A DNA stretch of 64,000 nt from Sebastes aleutianus (lineage: Eukaryota; Chordata; Actinopteri; Perciformes; Sebastidae), in the NCBI GenBank assembly GCA_916700875.1, contig CAKAKS010000067.1:23208591-23272590 (forward strand), given 5' to 3'. Position 1 is the first letter of the stretch, and the number at the start of each line of letters is the position of its first letter. The notes under the pieces were generated by a model. It ran no database searches and was not told the DNA's origin. It saw nothing but the letters and a program-made list of their open reading frames with translations. Shown in pieces: positions 1 through 14,000 of this stretch. Made by a program: the position numbers and the translations under genes.

Positions 1-346
1 TAAATACCTGATTAACTTGAGTACTTGGGTGTATCTGCTGCTAACATCACATTTGAGTCATAGCACATCTACATCACTGTCAGATTTAATTCTTCTGCAC
101 CCTCCATTATTCATTCTGGCTGCACTCGTAACTAATCTGTAACTACATCAGCGAGAGGCACGAGTGCATATTGATCACAATTCAATTCTCAGGGGAGCAA
201 TTCAGACTGCTAATATGCAACCACAGCACACAGACACTTTTAGCGCTGCAATGCGAGGGAGCCATTAAGTAGCTTTTCAGTATATTAGAATATTGGTGAG
301 GGGAAACAAAAATATGCAACAGCAACTATTCAGCAGATGGGGGCAC

Positions 347-3300
347 CTGTTTTGTACAGCTCGGTGGCTCCTTTGAAGAAACGCGGCAGCGCGGCCTCAA
401 GCATCATGACAAAGTCCTCCAGCTCCTCTGTCACTCCGACCAGCATGTACTCATTCACCAGGTTGTATTTGGCTTGCTCCAGAGCCCACTGGCTGCCCAC
501 GTTCCTGCACAGAGATCATGTTCGTTGTGGTTAGTTTCTCTTCATATCCCGCTGAGATAGTGACATTTCTGCTGCATGTAAAATGATCACAACATTTGCA
601 AAGAGACAGAAATTGTGGGGGAGGAAGAGAGTGAGCTGAAAGGTACAAAGACAGTGACAGGAAAAATGATTAAGTGAGACGTGAACAGAGTCCAGAGAGG
701 GTTGAGACAGCAGGAGGACCAGAGGACGGAGGAAGGAATGGAAAAGAAATGTAGTCAGTGGCAGGTGTTGTCATGTTCAGGAAATTAAATAATAAGGAAG
801 GAAGTAGATTGTTTAAACCTATAAAGTAACTTTCTGGCAAAGCCTCGTTAAACACTGGCCTGGCAGCACCTTTTTGTCTTCAGTATTTATTTTACGTTTC
901 CAAGGTGCTTTAATAAGCTGCCAGTGCACCACAGTGAACTCAATCTCTTAGAGACTCAGACCTTCAGTCAGTAACTTGCTTTAGGGGGGTAGATGGTTAA
1001 AAGATGGAGGGCAAAGAGAGTGAAGGAGAGATTTAAGGGAGGGCGAGAGGGATAAGTGAGGGCAGAGAGAGAGAGATTGATACAGATCATCGTGAAGAGA
1101 GAACGGATCAAGGCTGAGAGAGCTATCAGAGACCTTGAGAAGATGAGTGATAGAAAAGGACTAAGAGGTTTAATGTTGTGCTGTTATGAAACAAAACTGA
1201 TACAGCCTCCCTCCTGAACTCTCTGAACTGCCTCAGGTGAGAAAAAGGATAAGGTTGGTGAAATGTGTTTTTCTCAAATCCAACAAATCCCACTGAAAAG
1301 ACCAAAACCAACAATGGGTTTCTCTACCCCCGATCTGTGGTTTATAACCCCTAAAGGCCAATCATTCAAACTTAAGACGTTAACATTAAATAAAAGTCAC
1401 AGGAAAGGCAAAATAATTTGGTAAATTTGTTGCTATTTCAGCTGAGGATTAATTTGGTGTGCCAGTGAGTGATTAATGCACCAGAATGGTGGACTTAGTT
1501 TTTGGACAACAACGGGGCTCTATGGCACAAAAGAATAAGATACAACAGGCTTACATACATAACAACACTTGTTAGGAGGATCAATTCATTGTTCATTTTC
1601 TTTTCATGGAACTTGTTGACAATAAGAAAAATATAGATTATCACCAGACTCATGAACAAACAAACAGTCAGAAATGTGAAAAGATGACGAAAGACGAGCT
1701 GAATCAGGCTTCTGCTGTCAGGGCTCCCAAACTCTGGAACGCACTTCCTGTAGAGATTCGATCATCTAATTCTGTATCCACTTTTAAAAAACTTTTGAAA
1801 ACATTATTTTAGGATAGCATTCTTATAAGGTCCCAATCTTATATGTCTGTATGCGTTTTTTATGTGTGGTGAAGCATGTGTGTATGGGTGTATGTATACA
1901 TCTGTTTGTGTATGCATGTGTACATTTATACACATTTATGTATATATATTTGTTTTTAATCACCTTGTTTTACCATTTTATCACTTTATTATTATCGATA
2001 TGTACTGTGATGTTCTGTTTCATATATTTTTTTGCTTTATTTAACTGCTTTTATTGTCTTGTGAACACTTTGTAACATCTGTTTTGAAAAGCGATTTATA
2101 AATAAATGTATTATTTATTATTATTATTATAAATCAAGCTTTCTTCCTGTTATTTCAAATTATAATTCTGACTCAGTGTTGTCTGAACAGCGTCAGGTAA
2201 GATAAGATAAGATCAGATAAGATATTCCTTTATTAGTCCCACAGTGGGGAAATTTGCAGTGTACAGCAGCGAAGGGGACAGTTCAGATACAAGAAGCAGC
2301 AGTAAAAAACAAAAATCAGATACAACACAGTGCAAAAAGCAAAACAAAGGTAGACAGGCATATAAAATATGAACAATTTAAATAGAAGGAATATAAAAAT
2401 AGGAACAATATAAGCAAGGGGAATATTAAAAATTGGAACAATATTTACAGTATTGACAATAAACAGGCTATTAACACAATTGCACAGGTGGAAATATGAT
2501 GTTGCAGGTGTTTGAACACTTACCAGCATTCAGAGTAGTGACCGCAGAAAAAGGGGATCTGGAGCCAGAGCTTCTCAGGGGCACAGTCTGAGCCGCCGGC
2601 TGATACACATTCATCAAACGTCTGAAACACAAACACTTACTTGTCAAGTTTAACTTTCATACTTTTCATGCTGATTTTCAAAAACTCAGCATGAACCGGA
2701 TGAATGATTACAGCAAGCAAAACCTGTTTCAGTGTTCATATAGGAACCTGACTATTGTTTGAAGACAGACAGACTATTTAAACAATAGAAAGAGAGTATT
2801 GATGGATTTGAACCTTCTTGTCTCCTTGTTTCCTGCGTCTCAAGCCGGGCCGGTAGTCATCCCCGAAACGCAGAAAGTAGTAATATGACACCAGCCTTTC
2901 AATGGGGTCCCGGATCACGTTTATGTAGATGGGCTTCCTCTTCACCCCAAACCTGACAGAAACAACAGTGATTAGGTTGAGGCACTCAACAGGACTTGAA
3001 TCCAACTATTAAAGCTGCAGTAGGCAGAATGTTTTTGGCATCATTGGGCAAGAATTCCATAATAACCTTTCAGCATATTGTAATTCAAGTGTTCTGAGAG
3101 AAAACTAGACTTCTGCACCTCCTCATGGCTCTGTTTTCAGGCTTTAAAATATCTAGCCCGTGACGGGAGACTTTGGTCAATCACAGGTCATTTCAGAGAG
3201 AGAGCGTTCCTATTGGCTGTTCATTCAACGGAGGCAGCTGTCAATCACTCACAAACTCCGATCAAACGGTCAAACTAGGCAGCGCTGATCAAATATGAAT

Positions 3301-5000
3301 CGATATTCTGTTACTGTAATGCCTATTTCTCGCCTCAAATGTTTTCAGAAACATCTTGTAGTGTACTGTTCAGCTGTAAAATGAGAAAGTTTGCTCTGGC
3401 TGATGGGCGGTGCTTGGTATCTCCTCAACTGATCTCAACATGGCGGCCGGGTCCCAAACTTTCTCATTTTACAGTTAAACAGTACACTACAAGATGTTTC
3501 TGAAAAAAAATTACGCAAGAAATAGGCATTACAGTAACAGAACACTGAGTCATATTTGATCAGCACTGCCTAGTTTGACCGTTTGATCAGAGTTCGCGAG
3601 TGATTGACAGCTGCTCAGAGACGGCAGACTCCAGCTCGGCTGATTGGTTGTTTTCCTCCGGGCTGTGAAATCTTGCAGATGCCGTTAGGAGCACCGGAGG
3701 ACACAGAGGATCATGATTTTTTTCAGATTACCTGTCTCATGCACTACTGTCAGGATATAGTGACCGTTTAAAAAAAAAAGAAATTAAAATCATATTTGCT
3801 CCATTTCTACCTGCTGCAGCATTAATATGAATACTAAAGACAGTTTGCAGATTTATAAACTCAATAATGAGATTATTTTGTTGTTAAAACATACTGAGGT
3901 CAGAGGATCAGTGATGTTACTTTGTGCTACATTCAGATCATTACCCTACACTGTGTGAGTGAAACGCTGTGAATGACCACAAGGGGGAGTTTACCTGCAC
4001 AAAACCACAGCAGGGTGAATAAACCGTTTTTTTTACAGTGTTGCCATTATATTGCAAGACAATGTAATTACTTGGTGAAGTCCAGGAAGGAGACGTGTCC
4101 GTGGTAGAACGCCGGCTTCATTTCCCTCCACTCAGTCACATTCTTTACAAACCGCACCTGAAACAAATCATGTCAAAAAAATGCTCTTTTTAGTACAAAC
4201 AGTTTACCACACAGAGACAACAATGTAGGAATATGAGGCCTCTACATTATTAATGAAAGAGTGAATTCATGTTAAAGGTGTCAGCGTCTGACCTGGTCCT
4301 GTATGGACATGACTGGGTTGTTCTTTGTGGTGTTGATGTGCAGGACGTGGTAGTGGTTCTTCCCGCACAGGTCGTAGGCGATGTTGGTGAAGGAGGTGCT
4401 GGCCGTCTTGGGCACGCGGTTGTAGATGATGACGAGGTCGTCCTCGTTCTCGGACGGCGACGAGGCCGACGAGTCCCGTTCCCGCAGGCCGTCCTGCGTG
4501 TGCCGCTGCTCGATCTCTCGCACCTCGTGTCTGGCGATGGCTCGCTCTGGAGGGGACGAAAGGACGTTTTGTATTTACTTTAATACTGCAGACCAGGAGA
4601 AGTGAGCAAAAAATGTCCTCGTTATATATGAACTCCAACCAGATCCAGGAGTGCTGCTCTGGAGCTGAACATGACCTCTGACCTCTCTGTGGAGCAGATT
4701 ACGTGAATGAAAAACTTCTCTTTAAAAAGTGCCAGGAAGCATTTATAAATACTGTATAGTGTGGACCGGCACCAAAAATAAAAATACGAGGAGTTAAACT
4801 CGTGGTTGCAAGCAAACACACTACCATCTCTCTCCAACTCCCACATCTCTGTTTATACACGGGTCACTGTTTGACACGCCTCATTTACTCAAATAGCACT
4901 GAGCTGAAGCATATTTGACATCTCTGCTACAAAATCTAGAATTAAATTTAAACCTAATCCACATAAAGATATGAATCTGTCCTTGTCAGAAGTAACACCG

Positions 5001-5059
<59 letters not shown>

Positions 5060-8000
5060 TGAGATTAAACTGTAACTTCATTAAAAATGAATTTCCATTT
5101 CACCCGAGCACAGTCTCTCTCGGAGAACAGATAGCTAAAAACTCCTTTCCTGCTTCACACTGAGGATCAAGAATAATGTCAAACAGGAATATTAGTTAAT
5201 CATTTTGTGAGCAGCCTATTTCACGCTGCCGTACCACCGCCGCCGCCGCCGCTCTTGTTCGCTTATCAGATTCCACTTTAATATCAGTCTCATACCTTTA
5301 CTTTCACTCTCCTTATTTTACCGCACAGTGAAGAAGTGTCTGTAAAGCTCCCGTTTTAGATCAAATACATGTACCGTCATGTGACCGAGTACATCTCTGT
5401 GTGCTTCAGACAGACTCTAAGATGGAATTGATTTCTCCAACCTAGTTTCCTTCTTATTCCTCTTCGGAAGAAAAGAGGATCATGTAACGAGGGTGAAAGG
5501 GTGAATCGGTTAGAGGCTGGTGGTTAGACGGTAAGGCTACAGTTATTTGATAGCTAACTGGACGTTTACAGGACATCAATACACTATAAATGAGGAGGGC
5601 GGAGGTATCTCAATCCAAACACTGCATGAAGCGGCAGAGAAGCCAGACCTCGCTGCCTCGGTGTGTGAATAGATTCAACACAAAGAAGCCCGGGCCTTTG
5701 TTGCCCTCGGGCTTTTCTTTGCCTCAGATTGACTGGTGTTGACAATGCCTCCAAGTGCTCCGCAGGAAGGATGGAGCGAGAAGAAGAAGAAGGGTGTTTA
5801 TGTGTGTGTGTGTGTGAGAGAAGGGAGCACCTAATACCCGTGGGAGCCCTCGGTGGAGCCAGCGGGCTCCTAAAGCCCTTCCCTAAAGCCCTGCCTGGCT
5901 GCTGAGACACTGTTGCAGCCTGGACTGGCCGGCTTTACAGGCTGGCATCTGGCTCCGGTGGCCAATTAAGATGTCAACTGCGATTCCGCCGCCCTCTCCT
6001 TCATCTGTGCGAACACACGTGGGCACGCACACAACGCAACACAACACACAGACAGAAATGCTCTCGCTGTGCCCCCTCTCTTACACCCTCCTGAGCAGCT
6101 GTTAATGTTCCACTCATCAGAGCTGGATCAGGTTACGGACGGAGCCGCGCCGCTTCCGCACGCTCGCAACTGCTGCTGCCCCCTCCCTCCCCAAGGCCGG
6201 TGGCGCGGTGGAGACGTGCCAGGTGGCCGTAATGGCTGAAGGCTGTCAGGCGTGCGGAACAACTGTAATGGACACATTCATTCACGCCTCCTTCCAAAGC
6301 ACGCGTTAACCAACAACAACAGCAATAACAGTTGCTATGCTGGAACTTTATCGCTCGGGCTCAGATGTCCTTTCAGGATTATTTTTATGACGGAGTACAG
6401 TGAAGGGTGACAGAGAAAGACAGTGACAAAAAATAGAGTCGGACTGCAACCTGTGACAATGCAAGTCATAAATATTAGCCGCCTTTAGTCTGAAGCGTAG
6501 TACCAGATGTCTGCTTCACAGTCTTAAAGGCCCTGGAAACATACGTTCTCAATCAGCTTCTTACTCGGAGCGACGGGTCTTACAGTTAGAATAGCTGTGT
6601 TTATTTCACATGTAAGATTTCTGTATTTGTGTTTTTATCTGTGCTATAGAGTGCTGCAGGGATGACGTATTTTTGTAGGCCAACCAGGAAGTTAGCTTCG
6701 CCCTGGGTTCCCTAGACAAGAAGCCAATGGGATTTTCCATTGAATATTGGATTTTTGACAATTTTCAGATTAGATTTTCTTGTCAGTAACCGCCTTTTTT
6801 AAGACAGGTAAAAGGAGCGGGATATCGTAGAACAAAACATTAAAATCTCTTCAGCTTGTGTTAACCACAGACCTTATTTCAGGCTTATAACTAAAAACCC
6901 ATTGACTTCCATAAGAGGGAACTGGAAGTGCTAAAATGCTAACTGATTTCCGGGTTTTCAGGACTCATTCCTGTAGCACTCTATTCTCACTGGGTTCATT
7001 TGGAAAAAGGTGACGTCATGTACCTCTGTGCACCAATCGGGATTTAGCAACATTTGAATCTAAATGACCTCTGTGGGGTTTCTTGTGTTGTCAGTCAAAT
7101 CCCATCTAACCACTTCCACATAGTCCTGATGACGCAGATTAGTCGAGTTGGTGTTTAAACTCTTAAATATGTTTTCTTCCTTACTTTAAAGCAGCTCTAA
7201 ATCAATATTTTTATATTATAAGTGGGTCAAATGACTATGTGTAATGTAAAAGATGTTGCTCATAGTGACAAACCAACAGAAATATATCATCTGACTGCAG
7301 TTCCCCTCAGCTCTATGGGACTTTTTAGGGTCTTTCAGCTCATCGTTTTGCTTTTAAAGCCTGCGATTTGCATGTTTTTGTTCACTCTTATGGCTTTCAT
7401 CAGTGATGTTTCCGGCAGCAACACACACATCTGCATATGTGTGCAGCTGCATTTAGCAGCTAAAGAGCCAGATATTCCCCTCAGGAGTTGGTGGAGACCA
7501 AAAACAGAGCCCATAGAGAGTATAGTTTGGACTGACATTCGCCAGGTGGCCATAACTTCAAAATTAATGTTAATGTTGCTCCATATTGGCCGGATGTGTA
7601 AACAGGCAACTATTTGTGAGTCATATCAGCTTAAACTGTGTTAATATGTCAATATAGAGCGTGTTGTGAAGAAAACATGTTAATGCAGGTTTAACTTTTG
7701 ATTGTTGCTTATTTAGTCATAGTTTTTGAAACTGCTGAATTACTGGCACCTTTTTTGTCCAATTCAGGCACAGACTTTCTCACTTACTTCTCGTGGTTTG
7801 CCCAGGTTTTCACATATCTCAGGTGCACAGAGTTTCGTTTGACATTTTTCACTACAGTGAGCAGCACATAAAAAAAGAAAAGAAAAACAGCGATGTGTTT
7901 TTCTCAGAGAGAGAGTGTCCCTGTTACTCTGGATAATCCACAGACCTCGCTGTCAACAGTTTTCACTGGAAGAACTTTCCATTGAAGAAGCTCTCGGTGA

Positions 8001-11000
8001 AAACTGTTGACAGCGAGGTCTGTGGATTATCCAGAGTAACGGGGATATTGTTTCTGAAAGAGATCTTGCTGTTGAGTATATTAAATTTATTGTTTTACTG
8101 CTGTGAGCACCACCAATTAAATTCCATACACCTCTGTTGTGACTCAGTGCAAGATATCTCGTAAACTAGATGGACAAATTAGAAAAATGTTTGGATACCA
8201 TTAGAGTTAAATGAGAGAATATGTGTTAATTGAGTGACTTGGCACTCTGTTGCTATAGACTTAAGCTATGTTCTTGTCCATATTTTGAACTGGGCCAAAC
8301 GGGAGAGCATGCATCATCATGTAAGCTTTCTTTTTGCTTTGCTGTGGCATAAACACACTAATTTAAGCTTTTGTGAAGTTCAAGCTCGCAAGGAAGTCTG
8401 GCAGTGTCTCAGTTTTATTTCAGAGGAGGTGGGTGAGAGTGAGAAAAAGGCCGGGGGCTACCGTGTCCCCAACTACAACGTCCTGAACTATGCGAAGGGG
8501 CCCAGAAACCACTTGTTAAAGACATGGTGTTTTGTGGCAAGTTTCCAACAACCAACAAGGAGGCGAAGCGGGCACGGAGAGGGCTCCTTAGGCTTTGTAG
8601 TAGACGCCCTATTCATTGCGAGGCTGAATACACTTGGCAGAGACCTCCATATCAGAGGGCGCCACACACACACAAACTTAAGCTTAGCGCTCCCTTCTGA
8701 GGTCATTTAATTAGAGAACAAAAGCCTGAATTACTATGGCCACACAGCGGGCCTCCTTTCATTCCACATTTCCGTCAGTTTCCTCCCCTCAAGCCGTCTC
8801 TGTGCATTAAAAGCTAATTATGAACCGTGAAGCCAACACGGGTCTTAAACATTGTGACAACTACAAGCCTATTACTCAGAGTTTCATTCAAAGTGAGAGA
8901 CAGGAGGTAGTTGAACATATTTACTGAAGCAATTTCGCGGCTGATTAGATGGCGGCATTTGAAATCATCATTCATATTTCGCCGCCAGATCTGCAAAAAT
9001 GTGACAGGCCGTCATGTATTATTGCCGTCGCGTCAGATCTGATGGGATAATAAAAACGGGGGAGAGAAGATGATCCTTTCTCCAAGCGGCACATAAATCT
9101 ATCATCGCTCCGATCCGCCGGTCGGAGCCCTCTCTCCCTCTCCGTCTGCTCCCCCTGAGAGGGTTAGCCCTTCGAACCGGAGCCTTGGGCTAGGTGGGTA
9201 ATAGAGATTGGCTATCAGCGGCAGACTGAGGTGTACGGCTTGTATGGTTCTGCTCGGATGCCGCCGGATTGCAAAATCAATGAAGGATGACAGGGAGGAG
9301 ATCTAGGTTGCTGCTGTATAAAAATCGAGTTAGTCTGCCGCTGCTGCTGGTGCTGTTCCTCACTCTTCCCTCTATATAGACTTGGGCACACTGCTGTTTT
9401 GCGGTGCCAGGTTTCGAGGGGACAGTTATGTCACCACTGCAGCACTCACCAACAATTGGATAAACCGTTGCCCTTCCGAATTTCTAATTATTCTAATTCA
9501 GTCTTGGGATCCGTTTAGCAGAGGGCGGATCATCACAGGAAACAGGAATAAAGTCAGACCGGCCTGATTTAACAGCGCTGAACCTGCCTCGCCATTGTTA
9601 TTTAAGTGATGACAGGGAATATGAAACATGCTGTGAGCGGAAGCTGTTGTGCGGCGCCTCAACGCTGCTGCTGGCAGCTGCAGAGAGCTGAAAAAAGGAG
9701 ACGGATAAACGAGCGCTTTCATTAAAGTGATTGTGAAGGTGTTCGGTGCATTCAAAAACGCCTTCGGAGCTTTCAAACAGGCTCAGTATGAGAGCAGGAA
9801 CAGAGTCGTACACAACCACGCACGCTGAAACATAAAACTTCCTCTAAACTAGACACCAATGCTTTTATGCTACATGCAGCATTTCATAGATTTTCTCTTG
9901 TTTTAGAGAAAGATGAGATGCATTTGAGTTAATGTGAAACTGTTTGGGAGAGCTTTTTTGTAAATTGCTGAAGTTGAGGCAATTTTTCCCCCTGTGGGTT
10001 TGACACACAAGTGTGACACTGACACTGAATGAAAGGTCTCATTCACTGTGCTCTGTCTGCTCTGCACAGTACAGCTGGAAGAGAGAGGAGAGGTGGGAGG
10101 GTCGGGGGGACAGAGGAAAGAGGAAGACACAAGGACCAGGTCTGAGTAACATGGAAAGTCACGAAAATGTGGCCAAACAACTTGTTGACTGTTTATAACA
10201 GCCGGGGCAGGATTAACCCTTCAGGGGGCCCAGGGTAAAAGTTTGCTGTTGGGGTCCCACTGACCCGTCTGTGCATTGTGTGTATGTATCCTGTTGCACC
10301 CATTAAATACAGGGACACGACAGACTGCATATGGAAGCTTCATGATTGATTCCAACACCTCAACTCAACGACACAGAGTACTGATTCCACACTAGTGATC
10401 TCTTGTTCCTACATTTGAAACTGGTATACCAATTTGCTGTTGGCACAAAAAAACTGAGTCATTGGCCTGCCATGACTGAATGGATGTAGTCTGGTAGTCC
10501 ACTTAATAAGGTCAGTATCAGTACCGAACTGGTGTGTCACTAACCTGACGTGCCAGATGGTTTGTTACACAGAACAGAGAAAGGGCAGGCACTTTCAAAA
10601 AATACTTGGCAGGTGATTGGATGATCCATTTGTTAATCAAACTCTTGCTGAAGCCAGTAGGAAGAAGAGCGAAAAAAACATCTTTTCCATCGAGAAACGC
10701 CTTCAGTGCCGTTCTGTGCTCTTCTTTCATTGAAGAAAAAATCTCCAGTTCTGACATAACTGATGCTATTGTAGCATCTACACTAACCTCTTCAGGAGCC
10801 GCCACTGTTGTTTATAACAAACAACCGCCACTCCATGTCTTCACACAGACATAAGCCACGCCCGTAGCGGCCCGTAGCGGCCAGTAGCTCCTCACAGGAC
10901 GCCGATTGGTCCGTGATCTGGCTTGCCGAACACAAACGCATTACTTGAAGCCTGACGAGATGGATTTTCATGTGATATGTGATCCTATGACTCTCGCAAG

Positions 11001-14000
11001 ATCTGGTGACATCGTGAGAATCCAGCTGCCGTGCACGGTAAGTGTTTCCGTGTATCGCATCCCAAGCCCCAATAATTCCCCAATATTAACTAACATAGTA
11101 AAAACTTTAAAACTTGGTTTTGACACAGGGACCCAAAAAGACCAGGTGACAAGATTATCTTACAATGCATGACATTAATATCAATAAACTGTTTAAGTCA
11201 TTAAAAAAAAATGTCATATTTGCTGGTTCCAGCTTCTCAGATGTGAGGATTTGCTGCTTTTCTCTGTTCTATATGATTTTAAACCGAAATATAGTTTGAG
11301 TTTTGGACAAAACAAGACATTTGTAGACCTCACCTTAGGCTCATAGAGATTTTGGTGGCTATTTGTTTTACATTTATGTTTCGATTATTCTGAAAAAAGA
11401 TGAATAGATCAATGAAATAATCACTTGTTGCAGCTTTAGCAAATTTCTTGACAAATGGCAATTAATCAATTGACCAAATCCAGTTGGTAATCCAGCTACG
11501 AGAGTCACTGAATGAATGACACTCACTGAGAAACAGCAAAGCACAGACACACATAAAGATGTCTTCTCTACAGGAAGATCTAGGGAGTTTCTATCTGTTT
11601 TGTCCTTTAGATTTATCATAAAAAAGGATGAAAGTCTGATTGGGAACGCTAGAAATGGTGCTGAACAATATATTAAAGTCAGACGGCAATATGAGCAACA
11701 GAAAAGGCTCCACACTATTGAAATTCAAATCAACAGATGCACCCAGCGAGGTGAAGTATAGTGAAATAAAATGTCTGGCTACATTGCAGATTCTCGTAAA
11801 TAACAAGCTGCGCGGTGACGTGATATTTCCTGCCCTGGACTTGGCACCGCTGCTTTGTGAGGCCGCGTGAAATACAAGCTGAAGACTTTTTCATTGTTAT
11901 GACTTTCACGGTAGTTCTGCTTTTACTAGGAGGCACAGAGGAGAGCAGGAAAGGTGAGGGGAAACACAACGGCAGGTGCACGATGGAGGTGCTCCGTCCT
12001 CCGGAGAGATGCTGCCTGCCGCCGGGCCCTGGAGTTCAACATATCCACGACGTGAAGGTCGTGTATCCTGGAAAAACATGGAAACGGCTCTTTCTCCTCC
12101 GGCGGCGATGTTGAAAACAAGAGTGCGGTTGTCAGAGAATGCCGACAAAGCATTCCTCATATATAGAGACGAGACAAACTGAGCCTTGTCAGCGCTGACA
12201 GACAACACTGGGCAGACGGTTTAAAGTGGTTAAGTGGTTTGGGGTATGAGTCTTGAGACCATAATTACTCCATTGAGTGTTACTGAGGAGGAAGATGTTA
12301 ACACTAAACTTCAGAAATGACCTTTTTTTTTTTTTTTTATAACAGGCTCTAAATGTACAGCAGCTGAGGACGGGGGTGCTTTGCGCTCTGTCGAGTTCAC
12401 AAACTACAGATGAAAAACAAGCTGTTGGACTAAACTCGAGGGTACACTAAATAAGCTCCGGCCACATGTGGCCCATTTATAATACCTAGTCTAAATGCAA
12501 GCCATGTCCCTACACTAATGATAACAATCCGGGATAGATGGAGATGATAATCGGCATGGTTCAACCTGCCACTTTCTCCCCTAATATGTCTTTTGCGCGA
12601 TCGAAGCCGGTAGTGCCGTCTGACGGGTGAGCCAATAATGTCTGGGAAAACAGAAAGAGTAAAGGGGGCCACGTTCTGTCTGCTTCATCAGAAAACAGCC
12701 AGTCAGATGAGATTATGGAGCAATTTACACAGATGGCAGATCCCATCATTCCCCTGCCTTGTTAAGTAAAGGCGGGTCTGACAGGTTGCGGAGGGGAGGC
12801 GGAGGGGGGTTGGCGATTGATTGGAACAGATCTCATCTTGGCACAGATCGTCAATGACTAAGCAGTGGGAATTAGCCAACATTTTCGGAGGCATGTAATC
12901 AAAACGAGGGAGAAAAATATCTGGGTAACTCTTATCAAGAGAAGAGCCATTTGTTAGAGGAAAAGAAACCACAGCCTCACAAACACCGCAGTCAAATCTG
13001 TGAGCGCGTAAAAGTGGGAGAAATTACAGTAGCTGAACGCATATAGATTCACACTGAAACACAACTCCCAGTTTTGCTCAGAGCCCTCATATTCCTAATA
13101 TAACAACAAACAATGTTTGCATAACAGCGCAGATCTGGTTGCAAAGCTCCAACCCAGATATCTGATGTTCCCCCTTCCCTCTCCCGTCTCTCGGCCCTGC
13201 AACAGATAATTAATAATGCATGTATGGGAGTCCGGGGAGAACTCCACACTCTATTAAGACAGAGCACATGACAGCTATTCATAGTTTTAATGATGAGTGG
13301 GAGGGACAGGTGAACACCGCAGAGAATCTGTCCCACACAGAAAAAACGAGCGAGAACGGCGTTATACAGAACATCGCTGCCACGATGACACCAGTTCATC
13401 TCTGCAGGCTCATATCTGTGTGTCTCATCTCTGCTTTCATCTCATTATATTGAGCGTCTGCAGGCCATCTATCCAGAGAGGATGTTGTACCGCTGTTCCC
13501 CATCAGAGGATCACACTTTCACTCTCTAGATACTGATTCCGATATGTGGCATTGTTTTGGATCGTTCCTCTGTGTGTACGGTCACACGAGGCTGTAAATA
13601 CACATCACTTCTTAAGGTGGTGCTAAAACAACCCCCTCGCTTTTCAAAATCAGATTTATGGCTTTTAGTTTCAGTTTGATTTACCCACTAAAATCTCTTT
13701 CACTGTCCATCCACCATAAATATATATATGTTTAATATGATCTACTCATCTCCGGCACGCTCACTGCAATATTAAAGGGGAACTACACCAATTTTCACAC
13801 ATGAAAGTCTGTTTACAGGACTTGGGGAGTACTATTATATGTGTACACAGTTGTATAAAGCCTTTTGTGGCTCAAGCAGGAAGTGATGTCATTTAAGGCA
13901 GCGTCGGTTGGGTCTGAAGCCGCCTACTAGTAGTAGTAGTATGGAACGTAAACCGATTTATTTTGTAGTACGCTAGGCCGGGGTTCGCAGATTTCTGGTT

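Noticed and set aside
1851..2075. Hydrophobic 60-75 codon frames near the LINE end
   Set aside because: They are low-complexity readings of the AT/GT-rich LINE 3'UTR.
4267..4638. Overlapping open frames on both strands at hs2st1 exon 2
   Set aside because: These are shadows of the real frame, which carries the RVPKTAST motif and fits the splice phases.
7222..7644. 140-codon plus-strand frame in hs2st1 intron 1
   Set aside because: No recognisable domain, no splice context and the opposite strand is equally open.
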